Numbered from the stretch's first letter, positions 1 through 8,584 are shown. The stretch is 64,000 bases of DNA from Chromobacterium paludis (GCF_008275125.1 NZ_CP043473.1:744001-808000), one strand, 5' to 3'. Notes: a model not told the origin generated them from the sequence alone. Translations and numbers: made by a program.

Positions 1-375
1 TGCTATGGGAAGAAAATGTCTAGCGATGCCGCCATTCAAGGGGTTGTAATGCAAGGTTTGGTAATGCGGCTGATGAGGTTCTATGTGGAAAGTGTCGGCG
101 CCTGCTTGGGCGCTGAATGTTGCGTGCCGTCTGAAACGGTAGGTGCCTCCATCCGCCATATAGTGATCTTGACCCAGTTCGGACCAGCTCTTAATGAATG
201 CATCCTGGTCCGTCAGCGCCTTGGGATTTTGTTGCTTCAACAGGGTCATCACATCTAAGCCGTCAATGAATAGGAAATCGTCACGGCTGATGGTATTGCA
301 GAGATCATCGATCATTCGGGAGTACGGATTGAACTTGATCGTGGATGGCTCTTTTTCCAACTGCAGGGTATTCAT
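1..375 (-). CDS. 2OG-Fe dioxygenase family protein, N-terminal part (cut by window edge)
   Basis: The minus strand is open from an ATG at 375 to the left edge, giving 125 codons with no stop. The reading ends in a stretch containing YRFRRHATFSA, HIEPHQPHYQ and YNPLNGGIARHF, which resembles the BsmA/isoleucine-dioxygenase type of 2-oxoglutarate/Fe(II) oxygenases (2OG-Fe_dioxygenase, PF10014). The iron-binding HxD...H motif would lie in the missing part. A GGAA sits about 10 bases before the start. The gene diverges from a LysR regulator, which suggests but does not prove that it is the regulator's target. If the family call is right it would hydroxylate a free amino acid or related small molecule; the substrate cannot be read from this fragment. 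Confidence 0.7.
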   Translation of the reverse strand, partial: MNTLQLEKEPSTIKFNPYSRMIDDLCNTISRDDFLFIDGLDVMTLLKQQNPKALTDQDAFIKSWSELGQDHYMADGGTYRFRRHATFSAQAGADTFHIEPHQPHYQTLHYNPLNGGIARHFLPIA

Positions 376-455
376 TACGTGTTCCAATGGGGATAGTGAA
401 AAAAGTCGTGGTTTCAGAGAGCTGCAATATAAAATTACCATATTGACTATTTTTA

Positions 456-474
456 ATTGCATATTTATGCTAAT
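456..474. promoter_or_regulatory. Palindrome in the dioxygenase / LysR divergent intergenic region
   Basis: The AT-rich 124-bp gap between the divergent genes contains the inverted repeat GCATA-TT-TATGC with flanking ATT/AAT. It has the T-N11-A style dyad geometry favoured by LysR-type regulators and lies about 25 bp before the LysR start. This is a candidate operator inferred from symmetry and position only. Confidence 0.35.
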
Positions 475-499
475 GGTTTTTCATTAAAAAGACTTATGG

Positions 500-1414
500 A
501 TGAGTCCAATCAGACTCCCCTCGCTCAACGCGCTGCGGGCTTTCGATGCCGCTGCGCGCCACTTGAGCTTCGTCCGCGCCGCCGATGAGCTCTGTTTGAC
601 TCAAGGCGCCATCAGCCTGCAAATCCGCCAGCTGGAGGAGATGCTGGGCCATCCGCTATTCGAGAGGCGAAACCGGGCCGTTTTCCTGACGCGGGCCGGT
701 CTGCGTTTGCAGGAAGTCAGCTCGGATGTGCTGCGTCGATTGGAGCAGGGCATGCGCGAATTCCAGGCGCCCGCGCACGAGCAGCCTCTGGTGGTGTCCT
801 GTGAGCCAACCATTGCGATGCGCTGGCTGATTCCCAAGCTGGCTTCATTTCACCAAGCGCATCCAGCGGTACAGATCCACTTGCTGGCCGCCGGCGGTGA
901 AATCGATTTTTCCGCCTGCCGCGTCGATTTGGCCTTGCGTCGCAATGATTTCGCCTGGCGATCCGAATACCACGCGGAGGTGGTCGGCCGGGAGTGGGTG
1001 GCGCCGGTATGTCAGCCCGGCCTGGCGGTGGCCAGTCAGGGCGATCTGAATGCGCGCTGTCGCCTGCATACCTTGTCCCGCCCCTCGGCCTGGGAGGATT
1101 GGCACCGCTGCACAGGACGGTCAGATGGTTCGGACCCTGCCTGGAGCAAATGCTTCGAACACTTTTATCTGAGCCTGCAGGCCGCGGCCTCGGGACTCGG
1201 CGTCGCCATGGCTTCAGTTTATATGGTGGAAAGCGAGATGCTGGATGGCCGACTGGCCGCGCCATTCGGATTTGTCGAGGATGGCAGCGAATATATTCTG
1301 TTGTCGGCGGAGCCTTTTTCTGGCGATGCGCGTCGGCAAGCATTCTTGGCGTGGATTCGGCAAAGCTTTAATGATTCCGCCAGCCTGCTGATTGCCGATG
1401 CCGAACATGGCTGA
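500..1414 (+). CDS. LysR-family transcriptional regulator (GcvA-like)
   Basis: This 304-residue protein has the usual LysR length. An N-terminal winged helix-turn-helix lies at about residues 7-65 (PSLNALRAFDAAARHLSF, then AADELCLTQGAISLQIRQLE). A periplasmic-binding-protein-like effector domain follows to the end. The opening PSLNALRAFDAAARH is typical of the GcvA subgroup that includes regulators of beta-lactamase and amino-acid genes. The effector is unknown. It is divergent from the dioxygenase gene, the classic arrangement for a LysR regulator and its target. No strong ribosome binding site precedes the ATG, only an A-rich tract. An alternative ATG five bases upstream is out of frame. 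Confidence 0.9.
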   Translation: MSPIRLPSLNALRAFDAAARHLSFVRAADELCLTQGAISLQIRQLEEMLGHPLFERRNRAVFLTRAGLRLQEVSSDVLRRLEQGMREFQAPAHEQPLVVSCEPTIAMRWLIPKLASFHQAHPAVQIHLLAAGGEIDFSACRVDLALRRNDFAWRSEYHAEVVGREWVAPVCQPGLAVASQGDLNARCRLHTLSRPSAWEDWHRCTGRSDGSDPAWSKCFEHFYLSLQAAASGLGVAMASVYMVESEMLDGRLAAPFGFVEDGSEYILLSAEPFSGDARRQAFLAWIRQSFNDSASLLIADAEHG

Positions 1415-1674
1415 TGGGAAGCGAGAGCATCGGCGCGCGTGTCATTTGGCCAATAGCATTTTAGGCGGTAGCGGGGCGCGCAGAGGGTTGCCTGTTTGAT
1501 TGCTTGATGGATTGTTTGACATTTATTATTTTTCGATGGCGAATTTCTCTAATATTCGAGATTAATGTTTGATGTGCAATAAAAAAATAATGTTTTGAGA
1601 CGGAAATTTTTGATCGAAAAGAATAGAATGCCGCTGGGCCTCATGCCCATTATAAAAATCGAAAGGCATTTGTG

Positions 1675-3669
1675 ATGACGATGAAGACTCTCGTGCTGCC
1701 CAGCCTGGTGCTGGCGGCGTTGACGGGCTGCTCCACCACGACGAGCAATCAACCGGTAGAAGGCAGCACGGTAAACGTGACGCTGCTGGAAACCACCGAT
1801 ATCCATCAAAACGTGCTCAGCTATGATTATTACAAGCTGGCCGCCAATCCTTCGTTTGGTTTGGAGCGTGCGGCCACCTTGATTCAGCAGGCGCGCGCGC
1901 AGTATCCGAATAACCTGCTGCTGGATGACGGCGATCTGATTCAAGGCACGGCGCTGGGCGATTACCAGGCGGTGGTCAATCCGGTGAAATGCTCGGACAC
2001 GCTGGCTGTGCATAAGGTGATGAACTACCTGAAGTACGACGCCGGCACCATAGGCAACCATGAATTCAATTACGGCCTGCCTTTCCTGTCCCAGGTCACC
2101 AATACCGATTTCCGCCTGGCCAATATCGCCAAGCCGAATGGCTGCGGCGCGCCGTCTTATCCGCTGGTGCTGGCCAACGTCAATAATCTGGCCGACGGCA
2201 AGCCGATCTTCCAGCCCTACACGATGCTGAAGCGCACCTTCAGCGGCGTGGCGCCGGATGGCAGCGCCATTCAGGTGCCGATCAATATCGGCGTGATCGG
2301 TTTCACTCCGCCCACCATCATGGACTGGGACAAGAAGAACTTGCAGGGCCAGGTGATCACCGCCGGCCTGAAGGAAACGGCGCAAACCTATATTCCGCAG
2401 ATGCGCCAGCAAGGCGCCGATCTGGTGGTGGCCTTGTCGCACGGCGGCCTGGATCCGTCCGCCTATAGCCCGACCATGGAAAACGGCAGCTGGCATTTGA
2501 CCAAGACCGGCATCGACGCGCTGCTGATCGGCCATTCGCACGACATCTTCCCCAACCCCGGCTCCGCCACCTCGCAGTTCAACAATATGCAGGGCGTGGA
2601 CAATACCAAGGGCCTGGTCAACGGCGTGCCGACCGTGATGGGCGGCAACTGGGGTAATCGCCTGGGCCTGATCCATCTGACGCTGAAGTTCAGCGGCGGC
2701 AAGTGGGTGGTGCAGAACGACAAGAGCTCGGTGGAAACGCGCTCGATCAAGAACGCGGACGGCACTTATGTGGCGGCCGATCCCAAGGTGGGCCAGCTGG
2801 TGGCTGCCGAGCATCAGGGCACGATTGATTATGTGAAGACGCCGATAGGCAGCACTGACTTCCGCATGAACACCTACTTCGCCCTGCTGGGCGATGTCAG
2901 CGCGGTGCAGATCGTCAATATGGCGCAGCAGGACTACGTCAAGAAATACATCCAAGCCAATCTGCCGCAATACGCCTCCCTGCCGGTGCTGTCGGTCTCC
3001 GCGCCGTTCAAGGCCGGCCGCAATGGCGCCAGCGACTACACCGACGTGCAGAAGGGCGCCATCGCCATCAACAACGCCGCCGACCTGTACTTGTACCCGA
3101 ACACGGTGCAGGCAGTGAAGGTGACGGGCGCGGACCTGAAGAACTGGCTGGAACGCTCGGCCGAGATGTTCAACACCATAGACCCGGCATCCAGCGCGAC
3201 GCAGGATCTGCTGAACCCCAACTTCCAGGTGTTCAACTTCGACGTGATGTACGGCGTGCAGTACCAGATCGACGTCACCAAGCCGGTTGGCAGCCGCATC
3301 GTCAACCTGACATATAACGGCGCGGCGGTGGACCCCACGCAGCAGTTCGTGGTGGCCACCAATAACTACCGCGCCAGCGGCGGCGGCAATTTCCCGGGCA
3401 TAGACGGCACCAAGACCATCATTCAGGCGCCTGATGCCAACCGCGACGTGTTGATCGCCTACATCAAAGCCAACGGCAATTTGAGCCAGGCTCAGTATGG
3501 TTCGACCCGTCCGTGGAGCTTCGTCAAGGTCAGCACGGCGGCGCCGGTGCGCTTCAAGAGCATCGCCAATCAGTTGCCGCTGGCGCAGTCTGCGGGTCTC
3601 AAAGGCCTGAGCGGCGGCACCGACAAGGGCGACGGCACCGGCGACTACCTCGTGGATCTGAGTCAGTAA
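1675..3669 (+). CDS. cpdB: CpdB-like 2',3'-cyclic-nucleotide phosphodiesterase / 3'-(5'-)nucleotidase lipoprotein
   Basis: This 664-residue protein opens with a signal peptide ending in a lipobox (LTGC, Cys19), so it should be a periplasm-facing lipoprotein, unlike soluble E. coli CpdB. The metallophosphatase domain shows the dinuclear-metal motifs TDIH (41-44), DDGD (84-87), GNHE (127-130), SHGG (255-258) and GHSHD (286-290). A 5'-nucleotidase C-terminal domain follows at about 400-620. The stretch around YDYYK and GDLIQGTALGDY matches the CpdB branch more than UshA. The expected role is dephosphorylation of extracellular nucleotides for scavenging. The ATG at 1675 is chosen because GAAAGG lies about 10 bases upstream; the adjacent GTG at 1672 is a less likely start. 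It is followed after 44 bp by a second lipoprotein gene. Confidence 0.85.
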   Translation: MTMKTLVLPSLVLAALTGCSTTTSNQPVEGSTVNVTLLETTDIHQNVLSYDYYKLAANPSFGLERAATLIQQARAQYPNNLLLDDGDLIQGTALGDYQAVVNPVKCSDTLAVHKVMNYLKYDAGTIGNHEFNYGLPFLSQVTNTDFRLANIAKPNGCGAPSYPLVLANVNNLADGKPIFQPYTMLKRTFSGVAPDGSAIQVPINIGVIGFTPPTIMDWDKKNLQGQVITAGLKETAQTYIPQMRQQGADLVVALSHGGLDPSAYSPTMENGSWHLTKTGIDALLIGHSHDIFPNPGSATSQFNNMQGVDNTKGLVNGVPTVMGGNWGNRLGLIHLTLKFSGGKWVVQNDKSSVETRSIKNADGTYVAADPKVGQLVAAEHQGTIDYVKTPIGSTDFRMNTYFALLGDVSAVQIVNMAQQDYVKKYIQANLPQYASLPVLSVSAPFKAGRNGASDYTDVQKGAIAINNAADLYLYPNTVQAVKVTGADLKNWLERSAEMFNTIDPASSATQDLLNPNFQVFNFDVMYGVQYQIDVTKPVGSRIVNLTYNGAAVDPTQQFVVATNNYRASGGGNFPGIDGTKTIIQAPDANRDVLIAYIKANGNLSQAQYGSTRPWSFVKVSTAAPVRFKSIANQLPLAQSAGLKGLSGGTDKGDGTGDYLVDLSQ

Positions 3670-3713
3670 ATCTACAGGGGGGGTGGTTGGCGCCGCCCTC
3701 CGTCGAGCCAATC

Positions 3714-4430
3714 ATGCGTAATAAACAATGGATCGCGCTGACCGGGCTTTGCCTGCTGCTCGGCGCTTGCGCCGGCCGGCCCAGCCAGGCGCAGCTGGAC
3801 GAGACGAAGCAGCAAGCTGTCTACGCAAGCGATGCCGCGGCGTGGGCGAAGCTGACCGAGTGGGCGCAGCGACAGGACCCGGCGGCCGCGCTGGCGCTGG
3901 CCGAAGCGTACGCCTCGCCCAATACGGCCAAGGGCTGGGCGGCTGCCGTTCCCTGGTACCGCCATGCGGCGGAATGGGGAAGCGGCACGGCCGCTTTCCA
4001 GTTGGCCAGGCTGTATGCCAAGGGTATCGGCGTTGCGGCCAGTGCCGCCCAGTCTAGCCACTGGCTGAATGTGGCGGCGGAGCGCAAGCACCCCGGCGCA
4101 TCCTGCGTGCTGGGCTTGCGCGCCAAGGAAGCGGGCGACCTGGCATCGGCCAAGCATTGGTTTGAGCAAGCGGCGGCGGGCGGCAGCGCCGAAGCCATGT
4201 TCCAGCTGGGCATCGCTTACCAAGAGGGTGCCGGCGTCAAGGCGGATGCCCGGCGCGCGCGCGAGTGGTATGAGCGCGCGGCCAAGTTGGAAATGCCGGC
4301 GGCGCTGCAGACGCTGGCCATGGCCTACCAGTCCGGAGACCTGGGCCTGCCGCATGATGAAATCAAGGCTACGGAGATGTTCAACCTGGCTGCGCATGCC
4401 GCGCGCGAATTCCAGTCCGAGCTTTTTTGA
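3714..4430 (+). CDS. Sel1-repeat (TPR-like) lipoprotein
   Basis: This 238-residue protein has a lipoprotein signal (LGAC, Cys19). It is then built of Sel1-like repeats of about 36 residues, with recognisable units around AAVPWYRHAAEWGSGTAAFQ, AKHWFEQAAAGGSAEAMFQ and AREWYERAAKLEMPAALQ. Sel1 repeats form alpha-solenoids that mediate protein-protein contacts; no catalytic function is implied. It lies 44 bp after the nucleotidase in the same direction and is closed by a strong terminator, so the two may be co-transcribed. The internal ATG, rather than earlier upstream starts in the same frame, is chosen because the signal peptide begins exactly there. Confidence 0.8.
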   Translation: MRNKQWIALTGLCLLLGACAGRPSQAQLDETKQQAVYASDAAAWAKLTEWAQRQDPAAALALAEAYASPNTAKGWAAAVPWYRHAAEWGSGTAAFQLARLYAKGIGVAASAAQSSHWLNVAAERKHPGASCVLGLRAKEAGDLASAKHWFEQAAAGGSAEAMFQLGIAYQEGAGVKADARRAREWYERAAKLEMPAALQTLAMAYQSGDLGLPHDEIKATEMFNLAAHAAREFQSELF

Positions 4431-4457
4431 CGACTGTGTGACGCAAGCAAACGACGG

Positions 4458-4494
4458 ACGCGCCTCCCGTACTTTCGGGCGGCGCGTTTTTTTT
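4458..4494 (+). terminator. Rho-independent terminator after the Sel1 lipoprotein gene
   Basis: A 12-bp stem with one mismatch (ACGCGCCTCCCG / CGGGCGGCGCGT) and a 6-base loop is followed directly by eight T residues. Confidence 0.85.
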
Positions 4495-4570
4495 GCGCTT
4501 GCAGCATGGCTGGGGCATAGTGAAAGAAGGCTAGCCGCGATGGCGGTGGCGGAACCGGGAGGAGAGCGGC

Positions 4571-4978
4571 ATGGCGATGGGACTGAGCGGCGGTTGCCTG
4601 TGCGGCGCGGTGCGCTACCGCTTGCGCGGCATGCCTTACCATGTGACGCACTGCCATTGCCGCAGTTGCCGCCGCGCCAGCGGCGCGGCCTTCGTCACCT
4701 GGTTCACCGTGCGGGTGCATGAGCTGGAGTGGCGCGGGGAAAAGCCGGTGCAGTACCATTCGTCGGCGGCGGTATCGCGGGGTTTCTGCCCGCATTGCGG
4801 TTCCACGCTAACCTATTTTCACGAGTCCGACCCGGAAGAGATCGACATCACCGCGGCCTCGCTGGACACGCCGGAGGCGCTGGTGCCGGAACATCACACC
4901 TGGTGGGAGCAAAGGCTGGAGTGGGGCACCGCCAGCGCGCAGGGCGCGCTGCCGGTGCATCAGCGTAGCGGCAACTAG
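4571..4978 (+). CDS. GFA / CENP-V family zinc-binding protein
   Basis: This 135-residue protein belongs to the glutathione-dependent formaldehyde-activating (GFA, DUF636) family. The zinc ligands are visible: Cys9 and Cys11 in [12 protein letters not shown], Cys28, Cys30 and Cys33 in [13 protein letters not shown], and [11 protein letters not shown] further on. Most members have no proven reaction, and the formaldehyde-glutathione link of the founding enzyme should not be assumed. The length is complete. A partial, decayed second copy of this gene lies about 1.5 kb downstream as part of a segmental duplication. It is convergent with the rraA-like gene, and the two stop codons overlap by four bases. 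Confidence 0.88.
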   Translation: MAMGLSGGCLCGAVRYRLRGMPYHVTHCHCRSCRRASGAAFVTWFTVRVHELEWRGEKPVQYHSSAAVSRGFCPHCGSTLTYFHESDPEEIDITAASLDTPEALVPEHHTWWEQRLEWGTASAQGALPVHQRSGN

Positions 4979-5454
4979 GCCAGTGCGCGCGCGCTGACGA
5001 TCACGCCGTCCTCATCGGCGTATAGCCATTGGCCGGGTTCGATGACGCAGCCGGCGATGCGCACGGCGATATTTTTCTGGCCGCAGTCCCGTTTCACCGA
5101 CTTGCGCGGATGCGTGGCCAGCGCCTTGACGCCCAGCGGCAGCGTGGCCAGCGCCGCGCTGTCGCGCACGCAGCCATCAATCACCAGCCCGGCCCAGCCG
5201 TTTTTCACCGCCAGCTCGCCCAGTTGATCGCCCAAGAGCGCGCAGCGGCGTGAGCCGCCGCCGTCCACCACCAGCACCTTGCCATGACCGTCCTCGCCCA
5301 GCGTCTGCCGCACCAGGCTGTTGTCCTCGAACAGCTTCAGGGTGACGACCTGGCCGTGGAAGCGGCCGTGGCCGCCGAAGGATTGGAAAATTGGATCCAA
5401 AACGTGAACTTCATTTTCGAATTCGTCGCAAAGATCGGTGGTGGCAAGGTTCAT
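4975..5454 (-). CDS. rraA: RraA-family protein (RNase E inhibitor RraA / HMG aldolase-like)
   Basis: The protein has 159 residues, the usual RraA length. It carries family signatures such as TTDLCDEF at the N terminus, a glycine-rich [17 protein letters not shown] segment, [13 protein letters not shown], and a [14 protein letters not shown] end. In E. coli, RraA binds RNase E and slows mRNA decay. Close relatives are 4-hydroxy-4-methyl-2-oxoglutarate aldolases using the GcvRD arginine and aspartate, and sequence alone does not separate these roles. The start is placed at the ATG preceded by GGAG eight bases upstream, which removes a 21-residue non-conserved extension. Confidence 0.85.
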   Translation of the reverse strand: MNLATTDLCDEFENEVHVLDPIFQSFGGHGRFHGQVVTLKLFEDNSLVRQTLGEDGHGKVLVVDGGGSRRCALLGDQLGELAVKNGWAGLVIDGCVRDSAALATLPLGVKALATHPRKSVKRDCGQKNIAVRIAGCVIEPGQWLYADEDGVIVSARALA

Positions 5455-5488
5455 CAGGGTCTCCGAGGCATGGAATGCGGCATGGTGT

Positions 5489-5914
5489 TTAATGGCCTGC
5501 GGCCGCGACACCATCATATATGTGGGAGCCTTGATCCGCCACGGAGTGGGTGAAGGCAGAGGCCATGCCGATGACGATGCCGGCGATGAGGGCGACCAAG
5601 CCCGCCGTTTTCCAGCCGTCTACCTCGCTGAGCTGGATTTCATTGATGGCCTGCCAGGGCAGCCGCATGTTTTGATTGCCGTCCTCAAGCTTGCCTTCCA
5701 GTCCCTGCTGGTCGACAGCGCTCAAGGTGAGAACGTATTGCTTGCCATCATTGGTTTTGACGTTGACCTTGTCGCCGGCCTTGAGTTGCTTTTGCTCGGG
5801 CGCGCCCAGGCTGCTGATGGCTTGCTGGTTGTCCGCGATGACGCGCATGGATGTGCAGCCAGTGAAGCATAGGCTGCTCATGACGATCAGGCTGCCAGCC
5901 AGTATTTTTCTCAT
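5489..5914 (-). CDS. Small lipoprotein with C-terminal membrane segment, paralogue A
   Basis: This 141-residue protein has a lipoprotein signal (CFTGC, Cys20), a short beta-rich central part ([18 protein letters not shown]) and a hydrophobic C-terminal segment ([16 protein letters not shown]). I do not recognise a named family. A paralogue of 131 residues lies about 870 bp downstream and shares the signal sequence and the ADNQQA-SSL and GDK(V/I)N(V/I)KT-DGK-YVL motifs. GGAG precedes the ATG. Its 5' end sits in the left copy of a 310-bp, roughly 97% identical duplication, while the 3' parts of the paralogues have diverged. An envelope location is likely; the function is unknown. Confidence 0.75.
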   Translation of the reverse strand: MRKILAGSLIVMSSLCFTGCTSMRVIADNQQAISSLGAPEQKQLKAGDKVNVKTNDGKQYVLTLSAVDQQGLEGKLEDGNQNMRLPWQAINEIQLSEVDGWKTAGLVALIAGIVIGMASAFTHSVADQGSHIYDGVAAAGH

Positions 5915-5995
5915 TTACGAATCTCCAAGGTGTCACGATCTTTGTTTTGAGTATTCTGCATTGCATAAATATGACTTTATCATTATTGAAGGCGT

Positions 5996-6022
5996 AAAAA
6001 AACCGGCGTTTTCGCCGGTTTT
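5996..6022 (-). terminator. Duplicated, orphaned aceA terminator
   Basis: Stem AACCGGCG / CGCCGGTT with a TTTT loop, with A and T runs on the two sides so that it could work in either direction. It now sits behind an aceA fragment and in front of the lipoprotein gene. Confidence 0.6.
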
Positions 6023-6042
6023 GTGTGCCGTTTGTGACGGTT

Positions 6043-6129
6043 TTAGTGGAATTGTTCTTCTTCGGTGGAGCCGGTCAGCGCGGTGACGCTGGAGGCGCCG
6101 CCCTGGATCACGGTGGTCACGTCGTCGAA
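6043..6129 (-). pseudogene. 3' fragment of aceA (isocitrate lyase), duplicated
   Basis: These 87 bp encode the last 28 residues plus stop of AceA (starting at FDDVTTVIQ and ending at EEEQFH) and differ from the intact gene by a single synonymous change. There is no start codon or upstream aceA sequence, and the fragment is joined directly to a fragment of the GFA gene. The one silent difference points to a fairly recent duplication or to continuing gene conversion. Confidence 0.9.
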
Positions 6130-6275
6130 CCTGTATGGCGCGGTGCGCTACCGCTTGCGCGGCATGCCTTACCGTGTGACGCACTGCCATTGCCGCAGTT
6201 GCCGCCACGCCAGTGGCGCGGGGCTTTGCCCGCATCGCGGCTACACGCTAACCTATGTGAGTTTGTCGAGCCGCT
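6130..6275 (+). pseudogene. Internally deleted fragment of the GFA-family gene
   Basis: The first 91 bp match codons of the intact GFA gene from its Cys11 region ([21 protein letters not shown]), with some substitutions. About 90 bp corresponding to the middle of the gene are missing. The match then resumes at the LCPHRGYTLTY region, where two conserved positions have changed (Cys to Arg and Ser to Tyr), and ends at a stop shortly after. There is no start codon of its own, and the right end has diverged. It is almost certainly non-functional. Confidence 0.85.
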
Positions 6276-6389
6276 AATCAAACCAGTACCCCAGCGTTGC
6301 GCATTCTCGTCATTCTATTTGCGTGATGTTGGCGTCGGAGCGCTTGATCAGGCGCTCTGTTGGGTTTTGCTAGCGATTCTTCGATGGTT

Positions 6390-6785
6390 TCAGTGGGGGT
6401 ACATGCTGTTTACCAAGCTCTTGAACCCTGCGACTATGCCAACGGTTAATCCAACAAGCAATAGCGCCAGGCCTACGGTTTTTGCGCCGTCGATCTCTTT
6501 TCTTTGTATCGAACTGATATCTTGCCACGCTAGTTTGGCGGTTTGGTCAGTATTGACGAGTGTGCCTTCCAGACCATGTTGATCTAGGGCGCCGAGCGCC
6601 AAGACATATTCCTTGCCATCCGTGGTCTTGATATTGATTTTGTCCCCTATCTTCAACTGGCTTGGCTGCGATGAGGCCAGGCTGGATAGGGCTTGCTGGT
6701 TGTCCGCGATGACGCGCATGGATGTGCAGCCGGTGAAGCACAGGCTGCTCATGACGATCAGGCTGCCAGCCAGTATTTTTTTCAT
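6390..6785 (-). CDS. Small lipoprotein with C-terminal membrane segment, paralogue B
   Basis: This 131-residue paralogue of the upstream lipoprotein has an almost identical signal peptide (CFTGC, Cys20) and the ADNQQALSSL and GDKINIKTTDGKEYVLAL core. The hydrophobic C-terminal segment is different (TVGLALLLVGLTVGIVAG). The mature parts have diverged far more than the shared leader, so either the duplication is old and the 5' ends have been homogenised, or selection differs along the gene. It lies just after the aceA terminator on the same strand. The function is unknown. Confidence 0.75.
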   Translation of the reverse strand: MKKILAGSLIVMSSLCFTGCTSMRVIADNQQALSSLASSQPSQLKIGDKINIKTTDGKEYVLALGALDQHGLEGTLVNTDQTAKLAWQDISSIQRKEIDGAKTVGLALLLVGLTVGIVAGFKSLVNSMYPH

Positions 6786-7000
6786 TTACGAATCTCCAAG
6801 GTGTCGCGATCTTTGTTTTGAGTATTCTGCATTGCAGAAATATGACTTTATCATTTTCGAAGGCGTAAAAAAACCGGCGTTTTCGCCGGTTTTGTGTGCC
6901 GTTTGTGACGGTTTTAGTGGAATTGTTCTTCCTCGGTGGAGCCGGTCAGCGCGGTGACGCTGGAGGCGCCGCCCTGGATCACGGTGGTCACGTCGTCGAA
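6691..7000. repeat. Segmental duplication, right copy (matches 5820-6129)
   Basis: This is the presumed parental copy, because it continues into the complete aceA gene. It covers the aceA 3' end, its terminator, and the leader and signal-peptide codons of lipoprotein B. Confidence 0.9.
6867..6893 (-). terminator. aceA terminator (bidirectional type)
   Basis: Stem AACCGGCG / CGCCGGTT with a TTTT loop lies 20 bp after the aceA stop. On the minus strand it is followed by a run of seven T residues. Confidence 0.8.
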
Positions 7001-8212
7001 GTAGCCGGTGCCCACTTCCTGCTGGTGGGACACGAAGGTGTAACCGCGGTCGCGGGCGGCGAACTCGGGCTCCTGCACCTTCTCAACATAGGCGGACATG
7101 CCGCGCGCCACGTAGTCTTGCGCCAGGTCGTACATGTTGAACCACATGCTGTGGATGCCGGCCAGGGTGATGAACTGGTATTTGTAGCCCATGGCGCCCA
7201 GTTCGCGCTGGAACTTGGCGATGGTGGCATCGTCCAGGTTCTTTCTCCAGTTGAAGGACGGCGAGCAGTTGTAGGCCAGCAGCTTGCCCGGGTACTTGGC
7301 GTGCACGGCTTCCGCGAATTTGCGGGCGAATTCCAGGTCCGGCGTGCCGGTTTCGCACCATACCAGATCGGCGTAGTCGGCATAGGCCACGGCGCGGCTG
7401 ATGGCTTGCTCCAGACCCTTCTTGGTCTTGTAGAAGCCTTCGGCGGTGCGCTCGCCGGTCAGGAAGGGCTGGTCGTTGGCATCCACGTCGCTGGTCAACA
7501 GGTCTGCCGCTTCGGCGTCGGTGCGGGCGATCACCAGGGTGGGCACGCCGTAGACGTCGGCCGCCAGGCGGGCGGCGATCAGCTTCTGGATGGCTTCCTG
7601 GGTCGGCACCAACACTTTGCCGCCCATGTGGCCGCATTTCTTGACCGAAGCGAGCTGGTCTTCGAAGTGCACGCCGGCGGCGCCGGCGCGGATCATGGAC
7701 TTCATCAGCTCGTAGGCGTTCAGCACGCCGCCGAAGCCGGCTTCCGCGTCGGCCACGATGGGGGCGAAATAGTCCACATAGCCCTTGTCGCCGGCCTCCA
7801 CGCCCTTGGCGTGTTGGATTTCATCGGCGCGGGTGAAGGCGTTGTTGATGCGCTCCACCACCTTGGGCACGGAATCCACCGGATACAGCGACTGGTCCGG
7901 ATACATGGCCGAGTATTCGTTGTTGTCGGCGGCCACTTGCCAGCCGGACAGATAAATGGCTTTGACGCCGGCCTTGACTTGCTGCATCGCTTGGCCGCCG
8001 GTCAGCGCGCCCAAGCAGTTGATGTAAGGCTCGTTGTTGACCAGATTCCACAGCTTTTCGGCGCCGTTGCGGGCCAGAGTATGTTCAACCTGCAGCGAGC
8101 CGCGCAGGCGCTCGACATCGGCGGCGGTGTAGCCACGCTTGATGCCTTTCCAGCGCGGGTTTTCGTCCCAGTCTTTTTGGATGGCTGCAATGCGTTGTTC
8201 GCGAGTCGTCAT
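6914..8212 (-). CDS. aceA: Isocitrate lyase
   Basis: This 432-residue protein cleaves isocitrate to glyoxylate and succinate, the first step of the glyoxylate shunt used on acetate and fatty acids. The catalytic signature KKCGHMGGK lies at residues 191-199 with the active-site Cys193. Other family segments are visible: [12 protein letters not shown] near residue 87, [12 protein letters not shown] near 151, and NCSPSFNW in the C-terminal half. The length matches the short (E. coli-like) class. No malate synthase gene is in the window, so the shunt's second enzyme is encoded elsewhere. Its 3' end was copied into a duplication 871 bp downstream. Confidence 0.97.
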   Translation of the reverse strand: MTTREQRIAAIQKDWDENPRWKGIKRGYTAADVERLRGSLQVEHTLARNGAEKLWNLVNNEPYINCLGALTGGQAMQQVKAGVKAIYLSGWQVAADNNEYSAMYPDQSLYPVDSVPKVVERINNAFTRADEIQHAKGVEAGDKGYVDYFAPIVADAEAGFGGVLNAYELMKSMIRAGAAGVHFEDQLASVKKCGHMGGKVLVPTQEAIQKLIAARLAADVYGVPTLVIARTDAEAADLLTSDVDANDQPFLTGERTAEGFYKTKKGLEQAISRAVAYADYADLVWCETGTPDLEFARKFAEAVHAKYPGKLLAYNCSPSFNWRKNLDDATIAKFQRELGAMGYKYQFITLAGIHSMWFNMYDLAQDYVARGMSAYVEKVQEPEFAARDRGYTFVSHQQEVGTGYFDDVTTVIQGGASSVTALTGSTEEEQFH

Positions 8213-8584
8213 GTTGTGTAACCCTTCTCGAAGCGTTTCTCTGCTCGCCGGGCGGAGCCGGCGTCCTCATAGCGATCAAGTCGTATCCGGTGTGCCGGAT
8301 TTTTATCGAAACCGGGCCGGGTTGGCCCGATTTATTCAGTCCGCCCTCGGCGCAAAGCGTGTCGCGTCGAGGCGGTTTGCTGCTTGATGTGGGCCATTAT
8401 ATGCACAAAAAAATCGCATTGTGTGCGCTGCAGCAACAAAAAAATCCCGTGTTTTCATAAGCTAACAAGATGGCTATTTAAACGAATCCATCATGTGCGG
8501 AATTGTTGCCAATGCGAAAAAACGAGGGTTGGAATATGCGCATGCGGCATGATTGTCTTTAAGTGAAGTGATGGTGCGGCGGGG
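8213..8584. other. Intergenic region between aceA and grpE
   Basis: This stretch must hold the aceA promoter on the minus strand. The part around 8390-8500 is AT-rich, with two A7 runs flanking TGCGCTGCAGCA, a partly symmetrical element that could be an operator. A 60-codon plus-strand reading frame here shows no recognisable protein features. No RNA gene was recognised. Confidence 0.4.

Larger units (their letters stand above)
5820..6129. repeat. Segmental duplication, left copy (matches 6691-7000)
   Basis: This block aligns without gaps to the region 871 bp downstream, with about eight mismatches in 310 bp. It spans the 5' end and leader of the lipoprotein gene, the aceA terminator hairpin and the last 29 codons of aceA. 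The match stops abruptly inside aceA, where GFA-gene sequence begins. Confidence 0.9.

Noticed and set aside
1549..3711. Very long minus-strand frame of 720 codons opposite the CpdB-like gene
   Set aside because: It is a mirror of the codon pattern of the real gene, rich in His, Arg, Ala and Gly, with no family motif. The plus-strand protein has all expected metallophosphatase motifs.
6065..6277. Chimeric 70-codon plus-strand frame across the aceA and GFA fragments
   Set aside because: It reads aceA antisense then GFA remnants, with a deletion and lost zinc ligands; best explained as debris of the duplication.
8384..8566. 60-codon, cysteine-containing frame between aceA and grpE
   Set aside because: No ribosome binding site and no recognisable features; it covers the AT-rich region expected to hold the aceA promoter.
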